From Devosia sp. (GTDB lineage Bacteria; Pseudomonadota; Alphaproteobacteria; Rhizobiales; Devosiaceae), in NCBI RefSeq assembly GCF_028290435.1, contig NZ_JAQGJV010000015.1, forward strand, positions 102,645-166,644: DNA of 64,000 bases. Reading direction: 5' to 3'. A program made the position numbers and the translations under genes. This document shows, piece by piece, positions 26,267-35,248 of the stretch (positions are counted from its first letter, which is position 1; each line of letters starts with the position of its first letter). The notes beneath the pieces were generated by a model. The model saw only the letters and a program-made list of their open reading frames with translations, was not told the DNA's origin and did not search any database.

Positions 26267-27895
26267 ATGGCCATGCCGCCTACCACCACCGACGTCGAGC
26301 CTAGCCTGCGGCAGGCGATGGACCACATTCCGCAGGGCATTGCCATATTCGACGCCGCCTTGCGGCTGGTCAGCTCCAACATGCGCTATCGTGACCTGCT
26401 GACGCTACCTGAGGTGCTGGTGCAGTCCGGAACGCCACTGTTCGACATCGCGCTGTTCCTTGGCACGCGGGGCGATCTGGGTGCGGGCGATGCGGTACGG
26501 CTGGCCATCGAGCGGGTCAATGTGCTGACGGCGGTGGCGGCAACGGTGACGCAGCGCCTTGGCGGCGTCGGCCAAACACTGGAGTTTCATTCCAGCCGCC
26601 TGCCCGATGGGGGCCTGGTGGTCAGCTTTGCCGATGTCACCGACCGGGTCCGGGCCGAGCGGGAACTGGAAAGGATGAACCTGTCGTTGGAAGGGCGGGT
26701 TGAGGAGCGTACGGCATCTCTGACGCGGGTCAATTCGGAGCTGGAAGTGGCCCGCGCCAAGGCCGATGCGGCCAATCACGACAAGACGCGCTTTCTGGCC
26801 GCCGCCAGCCATGACCTGCTGCAGCCCCTCAACGCCGCGCGGCTCTATACCTCGACGCTGATCGAGCGGGCCAAATCGACGAGTCTGGCCGAACTGGCCA
26901 ATTCCATCGAGGCCTCGCTGACGGCGGTCGAGGATATCATGGGCGCGCTGCTGGATATTTCACGCATCGACAGCGGTGCGCTCAAGCCGGTGCCGGGGCC
27001 GGTCAATGCCCAGGACCTGCTGCGCAAGATCGAGGTGGAGTTCGGGCCAATGGCGCGCGAGCGTTCGATCGCGCTCAAGATTGTGGCATCCGACGCGACG
27101 GTGCTGGTGGACCGGGCGCTGATCGGCCGCATCGTGCAGAACCTGGTGTCCAACGCCATCAAATATACCGCGCCCGGCGGCAAGGTGCTGGTGGGGCTGC
27201 GGCGGCGCGGCAATCGCATGCGGCTCGATGTGATCGATACCGGCATCGGCTTCAACAAGGACCAACACAAACTGCTGTTCGCCGAATTCTCCCGGCTGGA
27301 GCGGGGCGCGCGCATGGCGCAGGGACTGGGGCTGGGATTGTCGATCGTGCAGCGGCTGGTGACGGCGTTGGGGCTGACGCTGGAACTGGATAGCGTCGAA
27401 GGGGTTGGCTCGCGGTTTTCGCTGTTCCTGCCGGTGACGCGGGCCCTGCGGCCGGCGCTGGAGGTGGGGACGGTGGCCAGCGAGACCAATTTCGGCACGC
27501 TCAACCTCAAGATCCTCTGCGTCGACAATGAGCGGGCGATCCTGGAGGCGATGCAGGGCCTCTTGACCCATTGGGGCTGCGATGTGCGCACGGCTCTGTC
27601 GCTCAAGCAGATCGATCGAGAGCGGCTGCTGGAGGGCTGGTATCCCGATCTGGTGCTGATGGATTACCACCTTGACCAGACCTCGGGGCTCGATGCCATC
27701 GAGTGGCTGCGCCACAATGTGGGTGGCCATTTGCCGGCGGCCCTGGTGACAGCAGATCGCAGCGCGGCGGTGCGGGCCCTGGCTGAGGATCGCGGCGTCG
27801 CCGTCGTCACCAAGCCGGTCAAGCCCGCAGCATTGCGGGCGGCGATCAGCGGATTGGCGGGGCAGCGCCTGCCAGTGGGCAAGAAGCTGGCGTGA
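26267..27895 (+). CDS. Hybrid sensor histidine kinase (PAS, HisKA, HATPase, receiver)
   Basis: About 542 residues. Order: PAS-like domain (about 12-130, MDHIPQGIAIFDAALRLV), coiled coil (FADVTDRVRAERELERMN), HisKA with His182 in AASHDLLQPLNAARLY, HATPase with NLVSNAIKYT and GLGLGLSIVQRL, and a C-terminal receiver with Asp466 (LMDYHLDQ). No membrane helix, so a cytoplasmic sensor. This layout is that of the ErcS'/NahK group, which partners ExaE/ErbR/AgmR-type regulators in PQQ-linked alcohol oxidation in Pseudomonas. Such a regulator lies at 29787-30458. Start among ATG 26267 or 26273 is uncertain; no clear ribosome binding site. Confidence 0.85.
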   Translation: MAMPPTTTDVEPSLRQAMDHIPQGIAIFDAALRLVSSNMRYRDLLTLPEVLVQSGTPLFDIALFLGTRGDLGAGDAVRLAIERVNVLTAVAATVTQRLGGVGQTLEFHSSRLPDGGLVVSFADVTDRVRAERELERMNLSLEGRVEERTASLTRVNSELEVARAKADAANHDKTRFLAAASHDLLQPLNAARLYTSTLIERAKSTSLAELANSIEASLTAVEDIMGALLDISRIDSGALKPVPGPVNAQDLLRKIEVEFGPMARERSIALKIVASDATVLVDRALIGRIVQNLVSNAIKYTAPGGKVLVGLRRRGNRMRLDVIDTGIGFNKDQHKLLFAEFSRLERGARMAQGLGLGLSIVQRLVTALGLTLELDSVEGVGSRFSLFLPVTRALRPALEVGTVASETNFGTLNLKILCVDNERAILEAMQGLLTHWGCDVRTALSLKQIDRERLLEGWYPDLVLMDYHLDQTSGLDAIEWLRHNVGGHLPAALVTADRSAAVRALAEDRGVAVVTKPVKPAALRAAISGLAGQRLPVGKKLA

Positions 27896-27901
27896 GGCGT
27901 C

Positions 27902-28573
27902 CTACCGAAGAGTGCCGATTCCGGCGAGGATGAGATCGATGCCGGCAAGGAATTGCTGGCGGTCGTCATGGTCAAGCAATTGCGCCGCGACCTGACGAAC
28001 GAAGGGGTACTCGCTGGGGTCGCGCTGGGTCCATTGTGCGGCAACGCTGGCGAGAAAGGCCGAGCGGTCTGTAACGCGACCCTTGAGGCGGGCGGCGGCG
28101 GCGTTCTGGCCGGCAACGCCAAGGATGAAATTCAGCAGCGATGAGGCGGCATTGAACTGGGCATGCTGAGGAACGCCCAGCGCCTGGAGCTGTCGGCCGA
28201 TGCGCTCGAGGATCTGCCCCATGGCGGCTTGCCACGGTTCGCCGGCGAGCTGGGCGCCGACCCAGGGATGCGTGTCGATGGCATCGAACACGCCGAGCGC
28301 GATGGCGCGGATCGAGTTGGCCGGCCCGTCGGCGACGACGACGTTAGCCATCACGCGCGAGATGATTGCGTCCGTGGCCGCCATGAGCAGATCGCTCTTA
28401 TCGGCGACATGCCAGTAGATCGCCCCACTGCCAGTAGACAGGCGGGCCGCGAGCGCGCGGAAGGTCAGGGCGGCCTCTCCGTCGGTGTCGAGGATGGCGA
28501 TCGCCGCCTCGACGATCTTGTCCTTGGAGAGCGCGTCTGCCCGCCGTTCGCTTCGCTGAGTCTTATTTGTCAT
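27902..28573 (-). CDS. TetR-family repressor
   Basis: 223 residues. N-terminal helix-turn-helix (KIVEAAIAILDTDGEAALTFRALAARL..GAIYWHVADKSDLL in summary, about 18-65) and a ligand-binding C-terminal domain. It is divergent from an FAD monooxygenase, with two palindromes in the 80-base gap, so it almost surely represses that gene and itself until an aromatic or drug-like ligand binds. Its end is six bases from the convergent hybrid kinase. Confidence 0.9.
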   Translation of the reverse strand: MTNKTQRSERRADALSKDKIVEAAIAILDTDGEAALTFRALAARLSTGSGAIYWHVADKSDLLMAATDAIISRVMANVVVADGPANSIRAIALGVFDAIDTHPWVGAQLAGEPWQAAMGQILERIGRQLQALGVPQHAQFNAASSLLNFILGVAGQNAAAARLKGRVTDRSAFLASVAAQWTQRDPSEYPFVRQVAAQLLDHDDRQQFLAGIDLILAGIGTLR

Positions 28574-28582
28574 GGTCGCATC

Positions 28583-28634
28583 TTGACATGAATGGAACGG
28601 CGTTCCAAATACACATCAATGGAACGCCGTTCCA
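28583..28634 (+). promoter_or_regulatory. Promoter with two TetR operator palindromes
   Basis: TGGAACGGCGTTCCA (28593-28607) and TGGAACGCCGTTCCA (28620-28634) are 15-base palindromes with seven-base arms; each is the reverse complement of the other and they are 27 bases apart. A TTGACA -35 element starts at 28583 with AAATAC 18 bases on, so the first operator fills the spacer and the second covers the start-site region. Occupancy would block the monooxygenase promoter. Confidence 0.8.
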
Positions 28635-28653
28635 GTCTCTTAGAAGGACCATC

Positions 28654-29790
28654 ATGATGACCACTCCAGTCACGATCATTGGCGCGGGCCTTGGCGGCCT
28701 CGTCCTCGCACGCGTCCTGCATGTTCATGGCATCCCCGTGACGATCTACGAGGCAGAGCCATTCGCCGAAAGCCCCACACAAGGTGGGCAACTCGACATC
28801 CACGAGCATAATGGGCAGGTGGCGCTGGAGGCGGCGGGCCTGACTGAGGTATTCAGGTCCATCATCCACCAAGGCGGCGCGGCGGCGCGGGCGCTGGATC
28901 CACATGGCGCGGTGCTTTACGCCGAGCCCGATGACGGCACCGATAGTCGTCCCGAGGTGCTACGGGGCGACCTGCGGCGGATTTTGCGTGAATCGCTGCC
29001 CGAGGGCACGATCCAGTGGGGCAAAAAGCTGGCGGGCGTCATGGCACTTGGCGGTGGCCGGCATATGCTGAGCTTTACCGATGGCTCGCGCGTGACCACA
29101 GGCCTGCTGGTCGGGGCCGACGGGGCCTGGTCGAAAGTGCGTTCGCTGCTGTCGGACGCCACGCCCGAATATGTCGGCACGACCTATGTCGAGACCTATC
29201 TGCATGATGTCGACAGGCGGCACCCGGCGGCGGCTGAGGCCGTGGGCAGCGGCGCCATGTATGCGCTGACGCCGGGAAAAGGGATCACGGCGCATCGCGA
29301 GGCGGGCGGCGTGCTGCACACCTATGTGCAGTTGAACCGGCCGGCCGAATGGGTTGCCGGCATCGACTTCACCGACGCAGCCGCGGCTGCCGCTCGCGTC
29401 GCGGCCGAGTTCGAGGGCTGGTCGCCGGCTCTCATCGCGCTGATCACCGATGGCGAGGCCGCGCCAGTCCCGCGCATGATTTACGCGCTGCCGGACGGAC
29501 ATCGCTGGGATCGCGTGCCGGGGGTAACGCTGATCGGGGATGCGGCGCACCTGATGCCGCCTGCGGGGGAGGGCGCGAACCTGGCAATGCTGGACGGCGC
29601 CGAACTGGGCCAAGCGATCGCCGCCAATCCCGATGATACTGAAGCAGCGCTTGCCCTTTATGAGGCGACGATGTTTGTCCGCAGCGCGGCCGAGGCCGTG
29701 GATGCACATATGATCGTGGACCTGTGCCTCGGCGAGCGCGCGCCGTTCGGGCTCATCGAGTTCTTCACCGGCGCAGGCGGCGGGGCTTAA
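28654..29790 (+). CDS. FAD-dependent monooxygenase (TetX/PHBH-like)
   Basis: 378 residues. FAD motifs: GAGLGGLVLARVL (dinucleotide fold, residues about 9-21), a DG-type segment VGADGAWSKVR, and the GD motif LIGDAAHLMPPAGEGANLAM. This is the group A flavin monooxygenase pattern, close to TetX-like and aromatic hydroxylases. It hydroxylates an aromatic or polyketide-like compound using NAD(P)H. Start ATG 28654 follows AGAAGGA. Repression by the divergent TetR suggests detoxification or degradation of the inducer. It overlaps the convergent regulator gene by four bases. Confidence 0.88.
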   Translation: MMTTPVTIIGAGLGGLVLARVLHVHGIPVTIYEAEPFAESPTQGGQLDIHEHNGQVALEAAGLTEVFRSIIHQGGAAARALDPHGAVLYAEPDDGTDSRPEVLRGDLRRILRESLPEGTIQWGKKLAGVMALGGGRHMLSFTDGSRVTTGLLVGADGAWSKVRSLLSDATPEYVGTTYVETYLHDVDRRHPAAAEAVGSGAMYALTPGKGITAHREAGGVLHTYVQLNRPAEWVAGIDFTDAAAAAARVAAEFEGWSPALIALITDGEAAPVPRMIYALPDGHRWDRVPGVTLIGDAAHLMPPAGEGANLAMLDGAELGQAIAANPDDTEAALALYEATMFVRSAAEAVDAHMIVDLCLGERAPFGLIEFFTGAGGGA

Positions 29791-30458
29791 GCCTTCTCGG
29801 CACCAATCGAGAACAGGGCTTCGAACTGGCCTTCCTCGATGCGGGCGGCGGCGATGACGGCCTGGGTGCGGCTGTCGACGTCAAGCTTTTGCAGGATGGC
29901 CGAGACGTGGGCCTTCACGGTGGCTTCCGAGATGGTCAGCTCATAGGCGATCTGCTTGTTCATCAGCCCGTCGCTGAGCATCATCAACACGCGGACCTGC
30001 TGGGGCGTCAGGGTGGACAGGCGCCGCATCAGGGCGGTGTGCTTGTCTTCGCCGGCCAGGGTCATGCCTTCGGGGATGAACACCTCTCCCGAGAGCACGG
30101 TTTCGATGGAGCGGCGGATTTCGGTAGGACCGACCGATTTATGAAGATACCCGGCGGCGCCGAGCTCGAAGGCGCGGCGCACCACGGTGCCGTCCTCGAC
30201 TGCCGAAATGATCATCACCGGAATATCGGGATATTGCGCGCGCAGCAGCAGCAGGCCGGAAAACCCGCGCACGCCGGGCATATTGAGATCGAGCAGGACC
30301 AGATCGCAATCGCGATCGGCCTCCAGCGCGGCGGTCAGGCCGGCCAGATCGCCTGCTTCCTCGACCGTGACGCTGGCGTCGCCACCCACCAGCGTCTGGC
30401 GCAACGCGGCGCGGAACAGCGGGTGATCGTCAACAATGATAATGCGGCGGCGCGTCAT
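29787..30458 (-). CDS. LuxR-type response regulator (ExaE/AgmR/ErbR-like)
   Basis: 223 residues: receiver domain with VDDHP, phospho-acceptor Asp57 (LVLLDLNMPG), SAVED switch and HKSVGPTEI lysine; then a LuxR helix-turn-helix (LTPQQVRVLMMLSDGLMNKQIAYELTISEATVKAH in summary). Relatives regulate PQQ-dependent ethanol oxidation in Pseudomonas (ExaE/ErbR, AgmR). The likely kinase is the hybrid protein at 26267-27895, which faces it; a TetR/monooxygenase pair lies between. Start ATG 30458; a longer frame upstream is not supported. It could act on the quinoprotein-type genes at 1-3254, an inference. Confidence 0.88.
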   Translation of the reverse strand: MTRRRIIIVDDHPLFRAALRQTLVGGDASVTVEEAGDLAGLTAALEADRDCDLVLLDLNMPGVRGFSGLLLLRAQYPDIPVMIISAVEDGTVVRRAFELGAAGYLHKSVGPTEIRRSIETVLSGEVFIPEGMTLAGEDKHTALMRRLSTLTPQQVRVLMMLSDGLMNKQIAYELTISEATVKAHVSAILQKLDVDSRTQAVIAAARIEEGQFEALFSIGAEKA

Positions 30459-30675
30459 GCGAAGGCTTCTCCCGGCGGCGTGTCGGCATACGCAGTATGC
30501 CCGATATTTGGCAGCTTGGCGGCGCAAAAGTCGATCAAATTGCACCGTTAAGACCCGCGTTTGGGCATATTGCAGCGATACTTAACGGGTTCTTTACCAT
30601 AAATTCCCAAGAGTGGCCCTCATACCTTCGGGCGAAGTCGCCGGGGTATGCTGTTTCACACGAATGGGACTCATC

Positions 30676-33600
30676 ATGGCCCGCGCCTTCCCCATCTCGG
30701 ACAATACCGACGCTGACCAGGACCTCAATACGGGTGACTGGCAGGCGTTGCGTGGCGAACTGGTCGCCCTGCTCGATCAGGTGGAGGGGCGCTATGCCCG
30801 AACCGAGCGCGTCGATCCCGCGCTTGAGGGACTGTCACAGCGCGTGCGGAGCCTGCGCGACCAGGTCGGCGGCACACCGGAGCCGTCAGCACGGCGGCGC
30901 GAGGCACTGCGCACGGTCAAGCGCGCGGTAGACCGCTTCAGCGACCGTGACGAAACCGAAGATATGATCGATGCGGATACCGATCAGCTCCGCTCGGCAA
31001 TCGCCGAAATCCGCAGCCGCCAGTTTTCCGCGCCCGCAGCGGCGCTGGGACGCCGGGCCACCGACATGCCCGAATTTCGCGAGCTGAACGCGCTGGTGGG
31101 AGGCCTGTCCGGTCGCCTTGAGCGGCTCGAAGGTGACCTCAAGTCGCAGCGCGCCAGCAATGGCAGCGTGCGTGAAGTGGCCAACCAGGTCGAGCAATTG
31201 ACCCATGTGGTGGAATTGCTGGCTGGCGCCGTGGGTGAAACCGGCCAGGTCAAGCGGCTGGAGACCCAGATCGCGGCTTTGGCCCGCATGATCGGCGATG
31301 CGCCCAAGGTGGATCTGTCCACCATCAACAAGCGGCTCGATGACGTTTCCGCCACGGTTGGCAAACTTGCCGAACTGCAGGCCACGCAGATGGAACGCGA
31401 AATCGTGCGCGAGGACCGGGCGGACGCCCTGCCCGCCATGGACGAGACGCTGGCCCCGGCAATGACGGCGATCGAAAAGAGCGTCCGCAATGTCTATGAC
31501 CGGATCGACTCGATCGAAAAGAACCTGGCGCTGTCGTCGGGCGACTTCGAACGGCTGACCTCGGAAATGGCCGGCTTCACCCAGGCGATGCGCGATCGCG
31601 AAGCCATGCCCGGCACGCTGATGAGCAAGGTCGACGCGCTGGCCGATCGTATCGGCGGCTTCGAGACCGCCAATGGCGACGTGGCCGGGCTCAAGAAAGA
31701 TATCCTGGCACTGCGCAATGCAGTGATGAGCGGCATGGAGCCGCGGTTTTCACGGATCGAAAGCCAGCTCGATGCGCTATCGGAAAAGCTGGCGACGCCG
31801 AGCGGCGATGCCGGAACCGGGCAGATCGAAAGCCAGCTCAAACTGCTGATGTCGCGCATGGACGAAACCGGCGCACAGCTCGACGGGCTGGCCAAGCTGT
31901 ATTCCACGCATGACGAGCCCGCGGCCCAGCCGGACTATAACGCCCTGGCGGCGATGGTGGCTGAACGCACCTCGCTGGCCGTCGCCAAATCCAACGCCGC
32001 GGCCCCTGCCCCGGTGATGACTGACGCTACGATCGACGTGTTCGAAAAGCGCATGTCGGCGCTGCTGAATACCGCGGGAAAAGACACCGCCGAGCGGCTG
32101 ACACGGCTGGAAACGGCGCTGACGCAGCGTCAGGAGCGACCATTTGCCCGGCTCGAAGCCGCGGCCATTCCCCCGGAGCCCGAACGGCCGGCCAGGGCCG
32201 CTGCCAGCAGTGCAGCGCTCGATGACATGCTGCACGCGCTCGATCGTCGCAGCACCGATGCGCCGGCGCCCAGTGATGCCATGCCGGCCAATCCGGCCGA
32301 CGACGCGCCGCTGACCGATCCGGGGTTCAAGGATGCCGGCCCGGTACGCACGGCGCTCGAAGCCAAGAACGGACCGCGCAAGGCTCATCCGGTCGTGACC
32401 GCAGAGGCCGTGATTCCAGCGGTTTCGGCCAAGCCGATATACGATCCGAACGCGGTCGAGCGGCCGCCGCAGCCGCAGTCCAGCTTTGCCAGTGCCGGCC
32501 GCGATCCGTTCGCGCCCGAGCCCGAACGCGCTTTGGCGCAGGTGCAGGCCGAGCCTCCGCTCAACCAGACCAGCACTAGCACTTTCGTGGCCGCGGCCCG
32601 GCGGGCGCAGCGCGCCAAGCAGGATACCCAGGCAAGCACTCCCGACAACAATTCGCTGATCAGCAAGGCGCTATCGCGCGTCATGCCGCCGCGTCCCAAT
32701 GGCGACGCCCCGGTGGAGCCGACACTGGCCCCAGCCGAGGTCAAGCGGCCAAAGGCGGTCAAGGAGCCCAAAGCGCCGAAGACCCCCAAGCAGGCCAAGC
32801 CCGCGCCCGAGCCGATGCTGGACGCCGATGGCGTCGTGATCGAAAAGCCGAGTTTCCTGACCCGTCATCGGCGGCCCCTGCTGCTGGCGGCGGTGCTGGT
32901 TGCCACCTCGATGCTGGCGCTGAACCTAGTGTTGCAGCGCGTGGCGCCTGCCAATAGCCCGACGCCGCCTCAGGCCGTCGAAAGCGTAACCGAACCGGCA
33001 GTGCCCGCGCCTGCTCCATTGAACACGGAGCCTGCGAGCGACACCGATAGCGGCGATTTGGGCGACGCTGGTGCGTCCAGCGACAGCCCGGTCGACTCCC
33101 TGGCCGTCGGCTCGATCGGTTCGCGCGTGGCGATGACGTTTGCAACGCCCGAGACCACCCCGATGCCATCGGCCTTGATGGCCAAGGGCGAAGCCGGGCA
33201 GATCACGCCAATCGAGGCACCGAACCAAGCCGTCCCCGAAACCACCGCCAGCATTCCTGCCACAACGGCAGCGCCGGTCACGTTCGAGCTGGCGCCCGAA
33301 GCGGTCGGCCCGATCGAACTGCGGCAGGCCGCCGCCAATGGCGATGCGCGGGCGCAGTTCGAGATCGGCGCCATCTATACCGAGGGCCGCGCCCTCGGCC
33401 AGGACTACAAGGCTGCCGCGACCTGGTACGAACGGGCCGCAGCACAGGGCTTCGTGCCGGCTGAATACCGGCTGGGGAACCTGTATGAAGTGGGCAACGG
33501 GGTCGACAAGGACCTCGACATTGCCAAGCTTTGGTATCAGCGCGGCGCCGAGGCCGGCAACCGCATGGCCATGCACAACCTGGCGGCCCTCTATGCCAGC

Positions 33601-34137
33601 GGACAATTGGGCGACCAGCAGTTCGAAACCGCCGCCGAGTGGTTCGAGCGGGCGGCCAATCTGGGCATGACCGACAGTCAGTTCAACCTGGGCATGCTGC
33701 ATGCTCGTGGCCTCGGCGTGGATCAGAATCTCGAAGAATCCTACAAGTGGTTCTCGCTGGCGGCACGCAGCGGCGATGCCGATGCCGCCAAAGCCCGCGA
33801 CGACATGGCCCGCTCGCTAACGGCCGACGTGGTCAAGCGCCTCAATGACGAAATCGCCGCGTGGAAGTCGCAGCCGATCGATCTAGCCGCCAATTTTGCG
33901 CCAATCGGCACCTGGTCGGCGACCTTCAGCCCCGGCGATACGATCAAGACCAAGGAAGTGGTGTCCAGGGTGCAGACGGCGCTGGCCAAGCTGGGTTACG
34001 ACATCGGCACGCCCGATGGCCTGGCCGGACCGAAGACCGCCGATGCCATCAAGGCATTCGAGCGGGGAACGGGCATGACCGAGAGCGGCGCGATCAATCC
34101 GCGGCTGCTCGCGGTGCTGGGCAGTCAACCCGTTTGA
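30676..34137 (+). CDS. PodJ-like polar organiser: coiled coil, TM, Sel1 repeats, PG-binding domain
   Basis: 1153 residues. The first 700 are cytoplasmic, with long heptad-rich stretches (about 60-420) and a Pro/Ala-rich linker; one membrane helix near residues 732-756 (LLLAAVLVATSMLALNLVLQ); then a periplasmic part with at least four Sel1-type TPR repeats (about 881-1050; GDARAQFEIGAIYTEGRALGQD, EYRLGNLYEVGNGVDKD, DSQFNLGMLHARGLGVDQN) and a C-terminal peptidoglycan-binding domain (RVQTALAKLGYDIGTPDGLAGPKT). This order matches PodJ/PdlA-type polar scaffolds of alphaproteobacteria, which set up new-pole functions. Start ATG 30676, with ATG 30664 as alternative. Confidence 0.82.
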   Translation: MARAFPISDNTDADQDLNTGDWQALRGELVALLDQVEGRYARTERVDPALEGLSQRVRSLRDQVGGTPEPSARRREALRTVKRAVDRFSDRDETEDMIDADTDQLRSAIAEIRSRQFSAPAAALGRRATDMPEFRELNALVGGLSGRLERLEGDLKSQRASNGSVREVANQVEQLTHVVELLAGAVGETGQVKRLETQIAALARMIGDAPKVDLSTINKRLDDVSATVGKLAELQATQMEREIVREDRADALPAMDETLAPAMTAIEKSVRNVYDRIDSIEKNLALSSGDFERLTSEMAGFTQAMRDREAMPGTLMSKVDALADRIGGFETANGDVAGLKKDILALRNAVMSGMEPRFSRIESQLDALSEKLATPSGDAGTGQIESQLKLLMSRMDETGAQLDGLAKLYSTHDEPAAQPDYNALAAMVAERTSLAVAKSNAAAPAPVMTDATIDVFEKRMSALLNTAGKDTAERLTRLETALTQRQERPFARLEAAAIPPEPERPARAAASSAALDDMLHALDRRSTDAPAPSDAMPANPADDAPLTDPGFKDAGPVRTALEAKNGPRKAHPVVTAEAVIPAVSAKPIYDPNAVERPPQPQSSFASAGRDPFAPEPERALAQVQAEPPLNQTSTSTFVAAARRAQRAKQDTQASTPDNNSLISKALSRVMPPRPNGDAPVEPTLAPAEVKRPKAVKEPKAPKTPKQAKPAPEPMLDADGVVIEKPSFLTRHRRPLLLAAVLVATSMLALNLVLQRVAPANSPTPPQAVESVTEPAVPAPAPLNTEPASDTDSGDLGDAGASSDSPVDSLAVGSIGSRVAMTFATPETTPMPSALMAKGEAGQITPIEAPNQAVPETTASIPATTAAPVTFELAPEAVGPIELRQAAANGDARAQFEIGAIYTEGRALGQDYKAAATWYERAAAQGFVPAEYRLGNLYEVGNGVDKDLDIAKLWYQRGAEAGNRMAMHNLAALYASGQLGDQQFETAAEWFERAANLGMTDSQFNLGMLHARGLGVDQNLEESYKWFSLAARSGDADAAKARDDMARSLTADVVKRLNDEIAAWKSQPIDLAANFAPIGTWSATFSPGDTIKTKEVVSRVQTALAKLGYDIGTPDGLAGPKTADAIKAFERGTGMTESGAINPRLLAVLGSQPV

Positions 34138-34315
34138 ATTGACGCGGCGGCGCGGGTGCGGCGCCGTCGTGTGGCGCCTTTCGATGATGATTTGACAGCG
34201 GCATGAACCGGACGTAGGCCCTTAAAGCAATTTAAGTCTGTGGGCGTTATCCTCGTCTTCGTGGTGACGCAATGGCGGCGTAAGCCGCCCTCGAACGCAT
34301 TGAACGGAATAGGTC

Positions 34316-35248
34316 TTGCAGATTTATCTGCCGATTGCCGAGATGTCCGTAAACCTCTTCTTTCTCGTGGGGATCGGAGCGGCGGTCGGTTTTCTGTCGG
34401 GCCTGTTTGGCGTTGGCGGCGGATTCCTGCTGACCCCCCTGCTGATCTTTTCAGGCGTGCCCACTTCGGTGGCCGTGGCCTCGGTCACGGGCCAGGTGGT
34501 GGCGGCCTCGACGTCGGGCGCGCTCAGCCATTATCGACGTGGCGGCATCGACATGCACCTGGCGATGTATCTGGTGCTATCGGGCATTATCGGGGCCTTT
34601 GGGGGCGTTGCGACGTTCGACCTGCTGCGCGATGCGGGGCAACTCGACCTGGTGATTGCCGTCGGATTCCTCGTGCTGCTGGGCTTTATCGGCGTGCTGA
34701 TGCTGATCGAATCCACCCGCGCCCTGCTCAAGCGCCGCAGCGGTATCGTGGTGCGCGAGCGCTTGCCCAACCAGCATAACTGGATCCACGGCCTGCCGAT
34801 GCGGGTGCGGTTCAAGAAATCCAAGCTCTATATCAGTGTGCTGCCGGTGCTGATCATCGGCCTGTTCATCGGTTTTGTCGGCTCGCTGCTGGGCATTGGC
34901 GGCGGCTTCATCATGGTGCCGGCACTGGTTTACCTGCTGCGCGTGCCGGGCAATGTCGTCATCGGCACTTCGCTGCTGCAGGTGGTGGCGATGATGGCGG
35001 CGACCACGATCCTGCATGCCGTGCAGAGCCAGAGCGTCGATATCATGCTGGCCTTCAGCCTGATGGTGGGCGGGGTGGCGGGCGCGCAGTTCGGCGCTTC
35101 GGCCGGCAAGCAATTGCGCGGCGACCAGTTGCGCGGGCTGCTGGCGCTGCTGGTGCTGGCGGTGGCGATCCGGTTTGGGCTGACGCTGGTGCTAGCGCCG
35201 GCTGACGCCTTCAGCATGGTGGTCAGCGGCACGGGGGCCGGGTCGTGA
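34316..35248 (+). CDS. TSUP (TauE/SafE) family permease
   Basis: 310 residues with about eight membrane segments and the duplicated motifs GFLSGLFGVGGGFLLTPLLI and GFVGSLLGIGGGFIMVPALVYL, which define the TSUP family of sulfite, taurine or organic anion transporters. The central loop (about 135-170) is charged. The start may be TTG 34316 after GGAATAGG, or ATG 34343. It overlaps the next gene by four bases (GTGA), and that partner is usually found beside these permeases. Confidence 0.88.
   Translation: MQIYLPIAEMSVNLFFLVGIGAAVGFLSGLFGVGGGFLLTPLLIFSGVPTSVAVASVTGQVVAASTSGALSHYRRGGIDMHLAMYLVLSGIIGAFGGVATFDLLRDAGQLDLVIAVGFLVLLGFIGVLMLIESTRALLKRRSGIVVRERLPNQHNWIHGLPMRVRFKKSKLYISVLPVLIIGLFIGFVGSLLGIGGGFIMVPALVYLLRVPGNVVIGTSLLQVVAMMAATTILHAVQSQSVDIMLAFSLMVGGVAGAQFGASAGKQLRGDQLRGLLALLVLAVAIRFGLTLVLAPADAFSMVVSGTGAGS

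Noticed and set aside
34138..34190. GC-rich hairpin after the PodJ-like gene
   Set aside because: Pairing is imperfect and no T run follows, so I did not call a terminator.
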